Shown: positions 8,491 to 17,728, counted from the stretch's first letter. The stretch is DNA of 64,000 nucleotides from [Pasteurella] aerogenes (GCA_900637275.1 LR134362.1:248001-312000), one strand, 5' to 3'. The notes: generated by a model from the sequence alone, not told the origin. Numbers and translations: made by a program.

Positions 8491-9441
8491 ATGCACAGTA
8501 GAATATTAGCCACAGGGAGCTATGCTCCGAAAAAAATTAGAACCAATGCCGATTTAGAGAAGATGGTAGAAACCTCCGATGAGTGGATTGTTACTCGTTC
8601 CGGTATTAGAGAGCGTCGTATTGCAGAAGAAAATGAAACCGTTGTGACCATGGGCTTTGAAGCGGCTAAAAAATGTTTTGAGGTGGCACAAATCGATGCA
8701 AATGCGATCGATTTGATTTTAGTAGCGACCACTACAAATACCCATGCTTACCCAAGCGCAGCTTGTCAAATTCAGGGACTGCTGAATATTGAGGACGCGA
8801 TTTCTTTTGATTTGGCGGCAGCTTGTACCGGGTTTGTGTATGCGTTGAGTGTAGCGGATCAGTTTATTCGTACCGGTAAAGTGAAAAATGCATTAGTTAT
8901 CGGCGCGGATTTGAATTCTCGCCATTTAGATGAAACCGACCGCAGCACTGTGATTTTATTTGGTGATGGCGCTGGAGCGGTGATTTTACAGGCATCCGAG
9001 CAAGAGGGTATTATTTCAACCCATTTACACGCAAGCGCAGATCAACATGATGTCTTGTCATTACCAAATGCAGAACAAGGCGATCAGAAATCGGGTTTTA
9101 TTCATATGCAAGGAAATGAAACCTTTAAACTGGCAGTACGGGAATTAGCGAATGTGGTGGAAGAAACCTTGGCAGCGAACAATCTGGATAAAAAGGATTT
9201 GGATTGGCTGGTGCCGCATCAGGCGAATTTGCGTATTATCACCGCAACGGCGAAAAAACTGGAAATGGATATGTCACAGGTGGTCGTAACTTTGGATCGT
9301 TATGCTAATACCAGTGCGGCAACGGTGCCGGTGGCGTTGGATGAAGCGGTACGCGACGGTCGCATTAAACGCGGGCAATTATTATTATTGGAAGCTTTCG
9401 GCGGTGGTTGGACTTGGGGATCGGCGTTAATTCGGTTTTAA
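8491..9441 (+). CDS. fabH: 3-oxoacyl-ACP synthase III
   Basis: Starts fatty acid synthesis by condensing acetyl-CoA with malonyl-ACP. The Cys-His-Asn catalytic triad is visible: the cysteine in DLAAACTGFVYAL (about C112), HQANLR for the histidine (about 243) and RYANTSAATVP for the asparagine. 316 aa, one residue from E. coli FabH. It follows plsX by 31 nt and precedes fabD by about 34 nt, so it is in the same operon. Confidence 0.96.
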   Translation: MHSRILATGSYAPKKIRTNADLEKMVETSDEWIVTRSGIRERRIAEENETVVTMGFEAAKKCFEVAQIDANAIDLILVATTTNTHAYPSAACQIQGLLNIEDAISFDLAAACTGFVYALSVADQFIRTGKVKNALVIGADLNSRHLDETDRSTVILFGDGAGAVILQASEQEGIISTHLHASADQHDVLSLPNAEQGDQKSGFIHMQGNETFKLAVRELANVVEETLAANNLDKKDLDWLVPHQANLRIITATAKKLEMDMSQVVVTLDRYANTSAATVPVALDEAVRDGRIKRGQLLLLEAFGGGWTWGSALIRF

Positions 9442-9475
9442 TAGTTTGAAGAAATAAAATATAGAGAGTGAGATG

Positions 9476-10414
9476 ATGAAAAAATTTGCAATGGTCTTTC
9501 CAGGACAAGGATCGCAATCTGTCGGAATGTTGGCAGAGTTAGCTACCCAATTTCCGCTGGTGGAAGAAACCTTCAAACAGGCTTCCGAAGTATTAGGTTA
9601 TGATTTATGGCAATTGGTGCAACAAGGGCCGGCAGAAGAATTAAATAAAACGTGGCAAACGCAACCCGCACTTTTAACCGCTTCCGTAGCGATTTATCGT
9701 GTGTGGCAGCAACAATATCCTGATTTGTTGCCAAGCGTGATGGCAGGGCATAGTTTGGGTGAGTATTCGGCGTTGGTTTGCTCTGGTGCATTGGATTTCC
9801 AAGATGCAGTGAAATTGGTTGAATTGCGCGGTAAATTGATGCAACAAGCGGTGCCTGAAGGCGCTGGTGCGATGTATGCGATTATCGGTTTGGATAATGA
9901 AAGTATTATTGATGCTTGTGCGCAAGCAGCACAAGGAGAGGTAGTTTCTGCGGTGAATTTTAATTCGCCGGGGCAAGTAGTGATCGCCGGCAGTAAAGCG
10001 GCAGTAGAGCGTGCGGCGGCGGCTTGTAAAGAAGCCGGTGCAAAACGTGCGTTGCCTTTGTCTGTGAGTGTTCCTTCCCATTGTGCATTGATGAAACCGG
10101 CGGCAGATCAATTGGCGGTAGCCTTGGAAAATATTACGCTGAAAGCGCCACAAACGTCGGTAATTAATAATGTGGATGTGAAAGCGGCGAGCGAAACTGA
10201 TGAAATTCGTACCGCACTTGTACGCCAACTTTATAGCCCAGTGCGTTGGACGGAAACTGTTGAAAAAATGGCGAAAGAGGGTGTTGAAGTATTAGTCGAA
10301 ATTGGACCGGGTAAAGTTTTGACCGGGCTTGCGGGGCGTATTGTTAAAACACTTTCAGCTGGCGCAGTAAATGATGTGAAGTCATTGGATGCAGTAAAAG
10401 AATTATTAGCTTAA
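9476..10414 (+). CDS. fabD: Malonyl-CoA:ACP transacylase
   Basis: Transfers malonyl from CoA to ACP to supply the elongation cycle. FVFPGQGS-type N-terminus (here MVFPGQGSQSVGM) and the active-site serine in AGHSLGEYSAL (about S91) with a later SVPSHCALM histidine motif. Two ATGs occur at 9473 and 9476; the second gives MKKFAMVFPGQGS, the form usual in the family. About 312 aa, normal. Confidence 0.95.
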   Translation: MKKFAMVFPGQGSQSVGMLAELATQFPLVEETFKQASEVLGYDLWQLVQQGPAEELNKTWQTQPALLTASVAIYRVWQQQYPDLLPSVMAGHSLGEYSALVCSGALDFQDAVKLVELRGKLMQQAVPEGAGAMYAIIGLDNESIIDACAQAAQGEVVSAVNFNSPGQVVIAGSKAAVERAAAACKEAGAKRALPLSVSVPSHCALMKPAADQLAVALENITLKAPQTSVINNVDVKAASETDEIRTALVRQLYSPVRWTETVEKMAKEGVEVLVEIGPGKVLTGLAGRIVKTLSAGAVNDVKSLDAVKELLA

Positions 10415-10476
10415 TCTTGAAGGATGGCGTGTAACCATCCTTTTGTTTCATTATTGTTTTTTGGTGGGAGATGAAA

Positions 10477-11205
10477 ATGCAAGGTAAAATCGCATTGGTA
10501 ACTGGCGCGACGCGCGGTATTGGACGAGCTATTGCTGAAGAATTAGTCGCAAAAGGGGTATTTGTGCTTGGAACAGCTACCTCGGAGAAAGGTGCGGAGA
10601 GCATTTCAGCGTATTTGGGTGAAAAAGGAAAGGGGTTAGTATTAAATGTTGCCGATGCGCAATCAATTGAAAGCACATTGGAAAAAATCAAAGCAGAATT
10701 TGGTGATATTGATATTTTAGTTAATAACGCAGGGATCACACGTGATAATCTCTTAATGCGTATGAAAGATGATGAATGGTTTGATATTTTACAAACTAAC
10801 TTAACCTCCGTTTATCATTTATCCAAAGCGATGTTACGCAGTATGATGAAAAAACGTTTTGGTCGGATTATCACCATTGGTTCCGTGGTAGGTTCTATGG
10901 GCAATCCAGGACAGGCGAATTATTGTGCTGCAAAAGCGGGGCTAATCGGTTTTAGCAAAGCTCTGGCTAAAGAAGTCGCTTCACGTGGGATTACGGTGAA
11001 TGTGGTTGCACCGGGCTTTATTGCAACAGATATGACGGATGTATTAACCGAGGATCAAAAAAGCGGAATTTTAGCTAATGTACCAGCTGGACGTTTGGGG
11101 GAACCTGTGGAAATTGCAAAAGCCGTGGCGTTTTTGGCCTCAGATGATGCAGCTTATATTACCGGGACGACATTACACGTCAATGGCGGAATGTATATGC
11201 CATAA
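10477..11205 (+). CDS. fabG: 3-oxoacyl-ACP reductase
   Basis: NADPH-dependent reduction of 3-ketoacyl-ACP in the elongation cycle. Short-chain dehydrogenase with the cofactor motif TGATRGIG near the N-terminus, NNAGITRDN, the catalytic serine in GSVVGSMGN and the YCAAK pair (Tyr about 150, Lys about 154). I choose the ATG at 10477 because GGTGGGAG then has proper spacing; the upstream ATG at 10471 is almost touching it. 242 aa. It is followed by a strong terminator and then by hyb genes instead of acpP. Confidence 0.95.
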   Translation: MQGKIALVTGATRGIGRAIAEELVAKGVFVLGTATSEKGAESISAYLGEKGKGLVLNVADAQSIESTLEKIKAEFGDIDILVNNAGITRDNLLMRMKDDEWFDILQTNLTSVYHLSKAMLRSMMKKRFGRIITIGSVVGSMGNPGQANYCAAKAGLIGFSKALAKEVASRGITVNVVAPGFIATDMTDVLTEDQKSGILANVPAGRLGEPVEIAKAVAFLASDDAAYITGTTLHVNGGMYMP

Positions 11206-11223
11206 CAAAGGGCTATATCTATT

Positions 11224-11251
11224 AAAAGGAGCTAAATTAGCTCCTTTTTTT
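11224..11251 (+). terminator. Rho-independent terminator after fabG
   Basis: A 12-bp stem (11224-11235 pairs with 11237-11248) with a very tight loop is followed by seven T in total. It ends the rpmF-fabG transcription unit and separates it from hybO. Confidence 0.85.
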
Positions 11252-11361
11252 GATCTTATCAATGATTATCTATTTTTTTAAGAAGAATAGGTATTTGTCA
11301 TTTCTTTTTTAAAATTAAAATAACTCAATGTAATGAGTTTGTGAAATAAATGTTGTTTTCC

Positions 11362-11403
11362 ATGATGTAGATCAAGTTTATTTATGATTTAAAGGAGTAA
11401 TAT
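11362..11403 (+). promoter_or_regulatory. FNR box and -10 element of the hyb operon
   Basis: ATGATGTAGATCAA (11362-11375) differs from the FNR consensus TTGAT-N4-ATCAA at one base. A -10-like TAATAT lies at 11398-11403, so the predicted start is near 11410 and the box is centred at about -41.5, the class II activator position. This predicts anaerobic induction by FNR. Confidence 0.7.
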
Positions 11404-11448
11404 TAGCCTTGATAAACCTTACAAAAAATAGGTCAATAGGTACATGTT

Positions 11449-12582
11449 ATGGACAATATATTAAATCAAGCTCTCTCTCTGACCGATGTTAATCGTCGTG
11501 ATTTTATGAAATTATGTACCGCACTTGCGGCAACAATGGGATTAAGTGGCAAGGCAAATGCTGAAATTAGCCAAGCCTTACTAAATCCAGCGCGTCCTCC
11601 GGTCGTTTGGATTGGGGCGCAAGAATGTACCGGGTGTACAGAATCTTTATTAAGAGCAACCCATCCTACCATCGAAAATCTCGTTCTTGACGTTATCTCG
11701 TTAGAATACCATGAAACTCTCTCGGCGGCATTTGGTCATCAAGCAGAAGACAATAAACATAATGCCTTGCAACAATATAAAGGAAAATATGTTTTGGTCG
11801 TGGACGGTTCTATCCCAATGAAAGATGGGGGCGTTTATTGTATGGTTGCCGGTAAACCGATTGCCGAACATATCAAAATGGCAGCAAGAGATGCCGCGGC
11901 GATCATCGCTATTGGATCTTGTTCTTCTTGGGGCGGCGTTCCTTCTAGTGGTGGAAACCCGACAGGTGCGGTCAGTTTATCTGAACTTTTACCAGGAATT
12001 CCAGTGATTAATGTACCGGGATGTCCACCAAATCCGCATAATTTCTTGGCAACAGTCGCCTATATTATTACCTATAAAAAATTGCCAGCAATGGATAATT
12101 TAAATCGTCCGTTGTTTGCTTACGATCGTTTAATTCATGAAAACTGTTATCGTCGTCCGCATTTTGATGCGGGACGTTTTGCGCGGGAATATGGTGATGA
12201 AGGACATCGTCAAGGCTGGTGCTTATATCATTTGGGTTGTAAAGGACCGGAAACATACGGTAACTGTTCTACTCTGGAATTTTGTGATGTAGGCGGCAAT
12301 AACTGGCCAGTTGGTATAGGTCATCCTTGTTATGGCTGTAATGAAAAAGGGGTTGGTTTTACCAAGGATATTTTCCAACTTGCAACGGTTGAAAACCCGA
12401 CACCACGTGTGAATAAACCAGATGTGAATAATGTGGAAGGAGGAGAAATTTCTCGGACTGCTATCGGTTTATTAGGTGCTGCCGCTGGGGTATTAGTCGG
12501 TGTCAGCGTGATGACGTTACGCGGTTTAAGCATACAACACCGGGCAATGGAGAAACAGGAACAAGGACAAAAAAATGAATAG
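11449..12582 (+). CDS. hybO: Hydrogenase-2 small subunit
   Basis: Electron-transfer subunit of the periplasm-facing [NiFe] uptake hydrogenase-2; carries the iron-sulfur clusters that pass electrons away from the HybC active site. The Tat signal contains NRRDFMKLC (about residues 16-24), followed by a hydrophobic stretch. Cluster ligands lie in CTGCTESLLR, GSCSSWGG, PGCPPNP, CLYHLGCKGPETYGNC and HPCYGCNEKG. A C-terminal membrane helix (about 340-358) anchors it. 377 aa fits E. coli HybO (372 aa). It overlaps hybA by 8 nt. An uptake signal lies in the signal-peptide coding part. Confidence 0.95.
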   Translation: MDNILNQALSLTDVNRRDFMKLCTALAATMGLSGKANAEISQALLNPARPPVVWIGAQECTGCTESLLRATHPTIENLVLDVISLEYHETLSAAFGHQAEDNKHNALQQYKGKYVLVVDGSIPMKDGGVYCMVAGKPIAEHIKMAARDAAAIIAIGSCSSWGGVPSSGGNPTGAVSLSELLPGIPVINVPGCPPNPHNFLATVAYIITYKKLPAMDNLNRPLFAYDRLIHENCYRRPHFDAGRFAREYGDEGHRQGWCLYHLGCKGPETYGNCSTLEFCDVGGNNWPVGIGHPCYGCNEKGVGFTKDIFQLATVENPTPRVNKPDVNNVEGGEISRTAIGLLGAAAGVLVGVSVMTLRGLSIQHRAMEKQEQGQKNE

Positions 12583-13615
12583 ACGCAAGTTTTTTAAAAC
12601 CGGTCTTGCGGGAATGGCGGCTGTCGGGCTTGGTCAGACTGCAACGCCGGCATATGCTTTAGGGGCGAAAAATAAAGAACCGATACCGGGGGCATTAGGT
12701 ATGCTCTACGATTCGACATTATGTGTCGGTTGTCAAGCTTGTGTAGTGGAATGCCAAAATGTTAATAACACTATGGTTAATCCGAAAGGTGAGCAAACTT
12801 ATTCGGATAACGATAAACTCTCTCCTTATACTCGTAATGTCATTCAAGTTTGGTCATCTGGTACTGGAACGAATAAAGATCGCATTCAAGATGGTTATGC
12901 TTATGTGAAAAAACAATGCATGCATTGTGTTGATCCTAACTGTGTGAGCGTTTGCCCGGTTCAAGCATTAACTAAAGACCCGAAAACGGGAATTGTCGGC
13001 TATGATCCGGATATTTGTACCGGCTGTCGTTATTGCATGGTTGCTTGCCCGTTTGATGTACCAAAATATGACTACGATAATCCCGTTGGTCAGATTTCTA
13101 AATGTGAGCTCTGCAACCAAAAAGGGCTGAAACGCATTGATCAAGGAAAACTTCCGGGGTGCTGTGATGTTTGTCCTACTGGGGCGATTATTTTTGGTTC
13201 TCGAGAAGATTTGCTAGAAGAAGCCCGTCGTCGTTTAGGGGCATTACGCGGTTCCGATTATGATTATCCTCGTCAGCACGTTAATAGCCAAGATCGCTAT
13301 CGTGCAACGGTTCCACGTTATTTACAGTATATTTATGGTGAAAAGGAAGCTGGTGGCACGCAAGTATTGATGATTGCTGGGGTACCTTATGAAAATTTAG
13401 GGATGCCGCATTTGGATGAATTATCAACCGGTGCCAGAGCGGAGCATTTGCAACATTTCTTATATCGCGGAATGATTTTGCCGCTGGCAGCATTAGCCGG
13501 TCTTTCTGTCATAACTTATCGTAATATGCATGAAAAAGAACTGGCGGAAAGTCGTCGAGCCAGAATGATAGCTAAAAAACAAATAGAAGATGAGGAGAAA
13601 CACGATCATGAGTAA
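12575..13615 (+). CDS. hybA: Hydrogenase-2 ferredoxin-like subunit
   Basis: Periplasmic four-cluster ferredoxin that carries electrons between HybO and the membrane subunit HybB. The Tat signal has RRKFFKTG at residues 3-10. Four cysteine groups follow: CVGCQACVVEC, CMHCVDPNCVSVCP, CTGCRYCMVACP, and CELC with CCDVC. A C-terminal hydrophobic stretch (about 293-310) can anchor it. 346 aa against 328 in E. coli. Starts behind CAAGGAC and overlaps both neighbours. Confidence 0.94.
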   Translation: MNRRKFFKTGLAGMAAVGLGQTATPAYALGAKNKEPIPGALGMLYDSTLCVGCQACVVECQNVNNTMVNPKGEQTYSDNDKLSPYTRNVIQVWSSGTGTNKDRIQDGYAYVKKQCMHCVDPNCVSVCPVQALTKDPKTGIVGYDPDICTGCRYCMVACPFDVPKYDYDNPVGQISKCELCNQKGLKRIDQGKLPGCCDVCPTGAIIFGSREDLLEEARRRLGALRGSDYDYPRQHVNSQDRYRATVPRYLQYIYGEKEAGGTQVLMIAGVPYENLGMPHLDELSTGARAEHLQHFLYRGMILPLAALAGLSVITYRNMHEKELAESRRARMIAKKQIEDEEKHDHE

Positions 13616-14801
13616 AGCTCGTCCTCTTGGTGGAAAATTAATTTCTATTCCTGTATTAGTCTTTGCACCGATCGCTTTAATTTGTTTATTACTAATTGTT
13701 AAACGGATGTTTTTTGGGATCGGTTCTGTGACTGAACTGAATGGCGGATACCCGTGGGGAATTTGGATTGCCTTCGATTTATTAGTCGGTACTGGATTTG
13801 CTTGTGGTGGTTGGGCATTAGCTTGGGCGGTGTATGTTTTTAACAAAGGGAAATACCACCCTTTAGTTCGTCCAGCATTGTTAGCAAGTTTATTCGGTTA
13901 TACGTTGGGCGGTTTATCGATTACCATTGATATGGGGCGTTATTGGAATATGCCGAATTTCTTTATTCCGGGACAGTTTAATACGTCATCGGTGCTGTTT
14001 GAAACCGCGGTATGTATGACGATCTATATTGGTGTTGTGACATTGGAATTTGCGCCGGTATTATTGGGTTTTTTCGGATTGAAAAAATGGTTCGATAAAC
14101 TTAACAAAGTGATGTTTTTTATTATCGCTTTAGGTGCTTTATTGCCAATGATGCACCAATCCTCTATGGGGTCATTGATGATTGCTGCCGGACATAAAGT
14201 TCATCCTGTGTGGCAAAGTTATGAAATGTTACCGTTATTTTCTTTGTTAACCGCTTTTATCATGGGTTTCTCCATTGTGGTATTTGAAGGATCTTTAGTC
14301 AAAGCGGGTTTGGCAGGAAAAGCACCGGATGAAAGACATTTATTTATTCAATTAATCAAAGTGACTAGTGTATTGATGCTGGTATTTGTAGTGTTACGTT
14401 TTGGCGAATTAATTTACCACGATAAATTACATTACGTGCTAATCCCAAGTAAAGCGGCGTATCTTTTCTGGACAGAAATTATTTTATTGTCCTTGCCGAT
14501 TGTTACCTCGTTTTTAGGTGCGGGGCGTAAAAAAGCAGATAGTCGTTGGTTGTTTATTTCTGCCTTAAGCATGCTGATTGGTGCAGCATTATGGCGGATG
14601 GATTATTCATTAATCATGTATGATCCGGGCAACGGTTATCAATATTTCCCTAGTGCAGAAGAATTATTAATTTCTATAGGTTTTGTTTCTATTGAGGTGT
14701 GTGCTTATATTCTGATTATTCGTTTGTTCCCGGTTTTACCGGTAATTAAAGAAGGAAAGGAAGAGCTGCAACATCATATCCAAAATGGAGTTAGAGTATG
14801 A
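13608..14801 (+). CDS. hybB: Hydrogenase-2 integral membrane subunit
   Basis: NrfD/PsrC-family membrane protein that passes hydrogenase electrons to menaquinone. About ten hydrophobic helices are visible, with the family segments GGYPWGIWIAFDLLVGTGFA and GGLSITIDMGRYWNMP. I start at 13608 because GAGGAG (13592-13597) fits it; the ATG at 13590 would lie in front of that site. 397 aa, overlapping hybA by 8 nt and hybC by 4 nt (ATGA). Confidence 0.93.
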   Translation: MSKARPLGGKLISIPVLVFAPIALICLLLIVKRMFFGIGSVTELNGGYPWGIWIAFDLLVGTGFACGGWALAWAVYVFNKGKYHPLVRPALLASLFGYTLGGLSITIDMGRYWNMPNFFIPGQFNTSSVLFETAVCMTIYIGVVTLEFAPVLLGFFGLKKWFDKLNKVMFFIIALGALLPMMHQSSMGSLMIAAGHKVHPVWQSYEMLPLFSLLTAFIMGFSIVVFEGSLVKAGLAGKAPDERHLFIQLIKVTSVLMLVFVVLRFGELIYHDKLHYVLIPSKAAYLFWTEIILLSLPIVTSFLGAGRKKADSRWLFISALSMLIGAALWRMDYSLIMYDPGNGYQYFPSAEELLISIGFVSIEVCAYILIIRLFPVLPVIKEGKEELQHHIQNGVRV

Positions 14802-16507
14802 CAGAAAAACAACGAATTACCATTGATCCGATAACGCGTATCGAAGGGCATTTACGTATTGATTGTGAAATTGAAGACGGAAAAGTGGTGAATGCGTGGT
14901 CATCAGGTACCATGTGGCGCGGGATGGAAAATATTGTAAAAGGTAATGATCCTCGTAATGCATGGATGATTATGCAGCGTATTTGTGGGGTATGTACGAC
15001 TGTCCACGCGATTGTCAGTGTAAGAGCGGTGGAAAATGCTATTAAAGCGAAAGTGCCAGTAAATGCGCAATATATCCGCAATATGATTTTAGCGGCGCAC
15101 AGTATTCATGACCACATTGTGCATTTTTATCAACTTTCTGCGATGGACTGGGTAGATATTACTGCCGCACTAAATGCGGATCCGGAAAAAGCTGCCGATA
15201 TGTTAAAAGGCGTTTCGACTTGGTCGCTTAATAGTGCTAATGAATTCCGCAATGTACAGAAAAAAGTCAAAGCGTTAGTAGATAGTGGACAATTAGGCAT
15301 TTTTGCCAATGGTTATTTTGGACATCCTGCAATGAAATTACCTCCGGAAGTCAATTTGATTGCTGTTGCGCATTATTTGCAAGCTCTGGAATGCCAACGT
15401 GATGCTAACCGAGTGGTTGCCTTATTAGGCGGAAAAACGCCACATATTCAAAATCTTGCGGTAGGTGGCGTGGCTAACCCGATTAACTTAGATTCTCAAG
15501 CGGTACTTAATTTAGAACGCTTAATGTTCGTAAAAGCCTGTATTGATAAATTAAATGATTTCGTAAATCAAGTTTATAAAATTGATACAGTAATCATTGC
15601 AGCATTTTATCCGGAGTGGTTAAGTTTAGGGGGTACATCGAGAAATTACCTTTCCGTCCCGGAATATCCGCTAGATGAGGATAATAAAGTGTTCGCGATG
15701 AATGGCGGTTATATTGAAAATGGCGATTTATCCACATTCCGTGAAATCACTAACCATCAAGATGAATACGTGATTAATGGTGTCAAAGAAAGCGGTAAGC
15801 ATGCTTGGTATGAGGATGATGAAGCGCTTGAACCTTGGGCAGGATTGACTCGACCAAACTATACCGGCTGGCAAGACGATGGAAAATATTCTTGGGTAAA
15901 AGCCCCTTCATTTTATGGCAAAGTTGTTGAAGTTGGACCGTTGGCATATTTGATGACCGCATTAGCGGCACAAGATAAACGCACTTTGAACCACTTTAAT
16001 GCCATGAAAAAACTTTATACCGCATTAACAGATAAAGAATTAACGGTGGATCATTTGCATTCTACACTCGGTCGTATTTTAGGGCGTACGGTACATTGCT
16101 GCGTGTTGAATGAAATTTTAACCGAACAATGGCAAATGTTAGTGGAAAATGTCGGTAAAGGGGATTCTATTGCCTATTTGAAAGCGAATATTCCGTCCAC
16201 CGGCGTATTTAAAGGCGTAGGATTTGGCGAAGTACCACGCGGCATGTTGTCGCATTGGGTTGTCATTAAAGACGGAAAAATTGAGAATTATCAAGCAGTA
16301 GTTCCGTCTACTTGGAATTCCGGTCCTCGTAACCAAAATGACGAAATGGGACCTTATGAGCTGTCCATTATTGGCACGCCGGTCGCCGATCCGGAAAAAC
16401 CGCTGGAAGTGGTGCGGACTATTCACTCTTTCGACCCTTGTATGTCCTGTGCAGTGCATATTGTCAACACGGAAAATGGGAATGTGACAGAGGTGAAAAT
16501 TCTTTGA
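14798..16507 (+). CDS. hybC: Hydrogenase-2 large subunit
   Basis: Carries the Ni-Fe(CN)2CO centre that splits H2. The four nickel-cysteines are in RICGVCTTVH (C63, C66) and DPCMSCAVH (C548, C551). The 15 residues after H554 form the C-terminal extension that HybD cuts off once nickel is inserted, so this is the precursor form. It has no signal peptide because it is exported by the Tat system together with HybO. 569 aa, near E. coli HybC (567 aa). Confidence 0.96.
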   Translation: MTEKQRITIDPITRIEGHLRIDCEIEDGKVVNAWSSGTMWRGMENIVKGNDPRNAWMIMQRICGVCTTVHAIVSVRAVENAIKAKVPVNAQYIRNMILAAHSIHDHIVHFYQLSAMDWVDITAALNADPEKAADMLKGVSTWSLNSANEFRNVQKKVKALVDSGQLGIFANGYFGHPAMKLPPEVNLIAVAHYLQALECQRDANRVVALLGGKTPHIQNLAVGGVANPINLDSQAVLNLERLMFVKACIDKLNDFVNQVYKIDTVIIAAFYPEWLSLGGTSRNYLSVPEYPLDEDNKVFAMNGGYIENGDLSTFREITNHQDEYVINGVKESGKHAWYEDDEALEPWAGLTRPNYTGWQDDGKYSWVKAPSFYGKVVEVGPLAYLMTALAAQDKRTLNHFNAMKKLYTALTDKELTVDHLHSTLGRILGRTVHCCVLNEILTEQWQMLVENVGKGDSIAYLKANIPSTGVFKGVGFGEVPRGMLSHWVVIKDGKIENYQAVVPSTWNSGPRNQNDEMGPYELSIIGTPVADPEKPLEVVRTIHSFDPCMSCAVHIVNTENGNVTEVKIL

Positions 16508-16983
16508 TGAAACCATTAATTTTAGGGATCGGTAATATTTTATTGGGCGATGAGGGGATTGGCGTTTATGCGGTGCAAGCGCTGGAAAAAAACGCAAAAT
16601 TTACACCGCACTTTGATATTGTTGATGGCGGAACTTGTGGCATGGAATTGCTAGATTGCATGGCGAAACGTGAGCATATTATTGTGATTGATGCTGTGCT
16701 TGCTAATCGTGCGCCGGGAGACATCATGGTGTTATATGATGAGCAAGTGCCGACCTTTTTTTCCCGCAAAATTTCGCCACACCAATTGGGGTTATGTGAT
16801 GTGTTATCGGCGCTTAAATTAACGGATGAATTCCCACAACATTTATGTTTGATTGGGGTGCAACCGGAAAGTTTGAGCGCGGGAATCGGTTTAAGCGATC
16901 GCTTAAAAAGTGTATTGCCACAGGTACATCAACAGTTAGTGGTGGAATTAGCAAAATATGGATTTGATTTGGATGCGAAATAA
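16507..16983 (+). CDS. hybD: Hydrogenase-2 maturation endopeptidase
   Basis: Removes the C-terminal tail of HybC after nickel insertion, in the cytoplasm. Nickel-contacting residues known from E. coli HybD are conserved: E16 in GDEGIG, D62 in IVIDAV, and H92 in SPHQLG (E. coli E16, D62, H93). The ATG at 16507 shares one base with the hybC stop (TGATG), so translation is coupled. 158 aa. An in-frame opening further upstream inside hybC is not needed. Confidence 0.94.
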   Translation: MKPLILGIGNILLGDEGIGVYAVQALEKNAKFTPHFDIVDGGTCGMELLDCMAKREHIIVIDAVLANRAPGDIMVLYDEQVPTFFSRKISPHQLGLCDVLSALKLTDEFPQHLCLIGVQPESLSAGIGLSDRLKSVLPQVHQQLVVELAKYGFDLDAK

Positions 16984-16986
16984 GTG

Positions 16987-17499
16987 ATGGGAACATTAAC
17001 GAAAATTGATGAAAAAACGACCGCACTTTGTGGTGTGGTGCAAGGCTTTGGGCAAGATCCATCCATATTGTTGCAGCAAGCAATGGAAAATGTGGCGCCA
17101 CAAATGCAAGATTTACCGTTTTATCGTCAAGAAATCCCTTGCTTTTGTCCCGCTTTTGTTTTGTTTGAGCAACAATGGATTGGTGTAGTGCTAACACCTT
17201 GGACATTGAGCATAGTGGTGTTGCCGGGACCTGAGCAACAATGGGTAAAACGAGAAATCGGCGAAAAACTGCTATTACAATTACCTTACAAAAATTTGGT
17301 GTTTACAGTAGGTCAGTTGGAAAATATTCCGCAATATTTGAGTTGTTCGTTGCTTTCTCCATTAGATGCTGAATTAACCGCTGACCAAGCGGTTCAATTG
17401 ACGAAAGATTGTTTGTCGATGATATTGTCATTGCCGACTAAACAAAATAAACCGAACTTAACTAAACGCACTATCTTTACTGCGGTGATGTCTTCTTAG
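16987..17499 (+). CDS. hybE: Hydrogenase-2 assembly chaperone HybE
   Basis: In E. coli, HybE binds the Tat-bearing small subunit HybO and holds back export until assembly is complete. The family pattern is visible: an F-N-x-I-like start, the PFYRQEIPCFCPAFVLFEQQ block (residues about 39-58, exactly 20 residues) and a WIGVVLTPWTLSIVVLPGP core (about 59-77). 170 aa against 162 in E. coli. A GTG at 16984 is an alternative start. Last gene of the cluster: hybF and hybG, and the hyp maturation genes, are not in this window. Confidence 0.9.
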   Translation: MGTLTKIDEKTTALCGVVQGFGQDPSILLQQAMENVAPQMQDLPFYRQEIPCFCPAFVLFEQQWIGVVLTPWTLSIVVLPGPEQQWVKREIGEKLLLQLPYKNLVFTVGQLENIPQYLSCSLLSPLDAELTADQAVQLTKDCLSMILSLPTKQNKPNLTKRTIFTAVMSS

Positions 17500-17633
17500 G
17501 GAGAAAAAATCATAGCCAAAGGATATGGTTAATGCTAGAATTCGGCGAGCAATGTAACTGGGTTGCGTTGGCTGTTGCGTTAGCAAGGTAACGTAACTTA
17601 TTTTAAAAGTATGTATTTGATTTTATTAAGGTG

Positions 17634-17684
17634 TGGTTAGACCTTGTAAAAATAGGTTGCAACTTTCTCAAAAATACATACACT
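17634..17684 (+). promoter_or_regulatory. acpP promoter with FadR-like box
   Basis: TGGTTAGACCTTGT (17634-17647) is close to the core of the FadR operator (TGGTCNGACC). It lies directly upstream of a -35-like TTGCAA (17657-17662) and a -10-like TACACT (17679-17684), an activator position. FadR activates fab genes in gammaproteobacteria; its action here is an inference from this match. Confidence 0.4.
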
Positions 17685-17728
17685 ATGAAGATATTATTTT
17701 ATCGCTAACTATAATAGGAAAAAGCAAA

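Noticed and set aside
16438..16506. An N-terminally extended hybD starting inside hybC
   Set aside because: The extra 23 residues have no family counterpart; the ATG at 16507 overlaps the hybC stop and gives the normal 158-aa protein.
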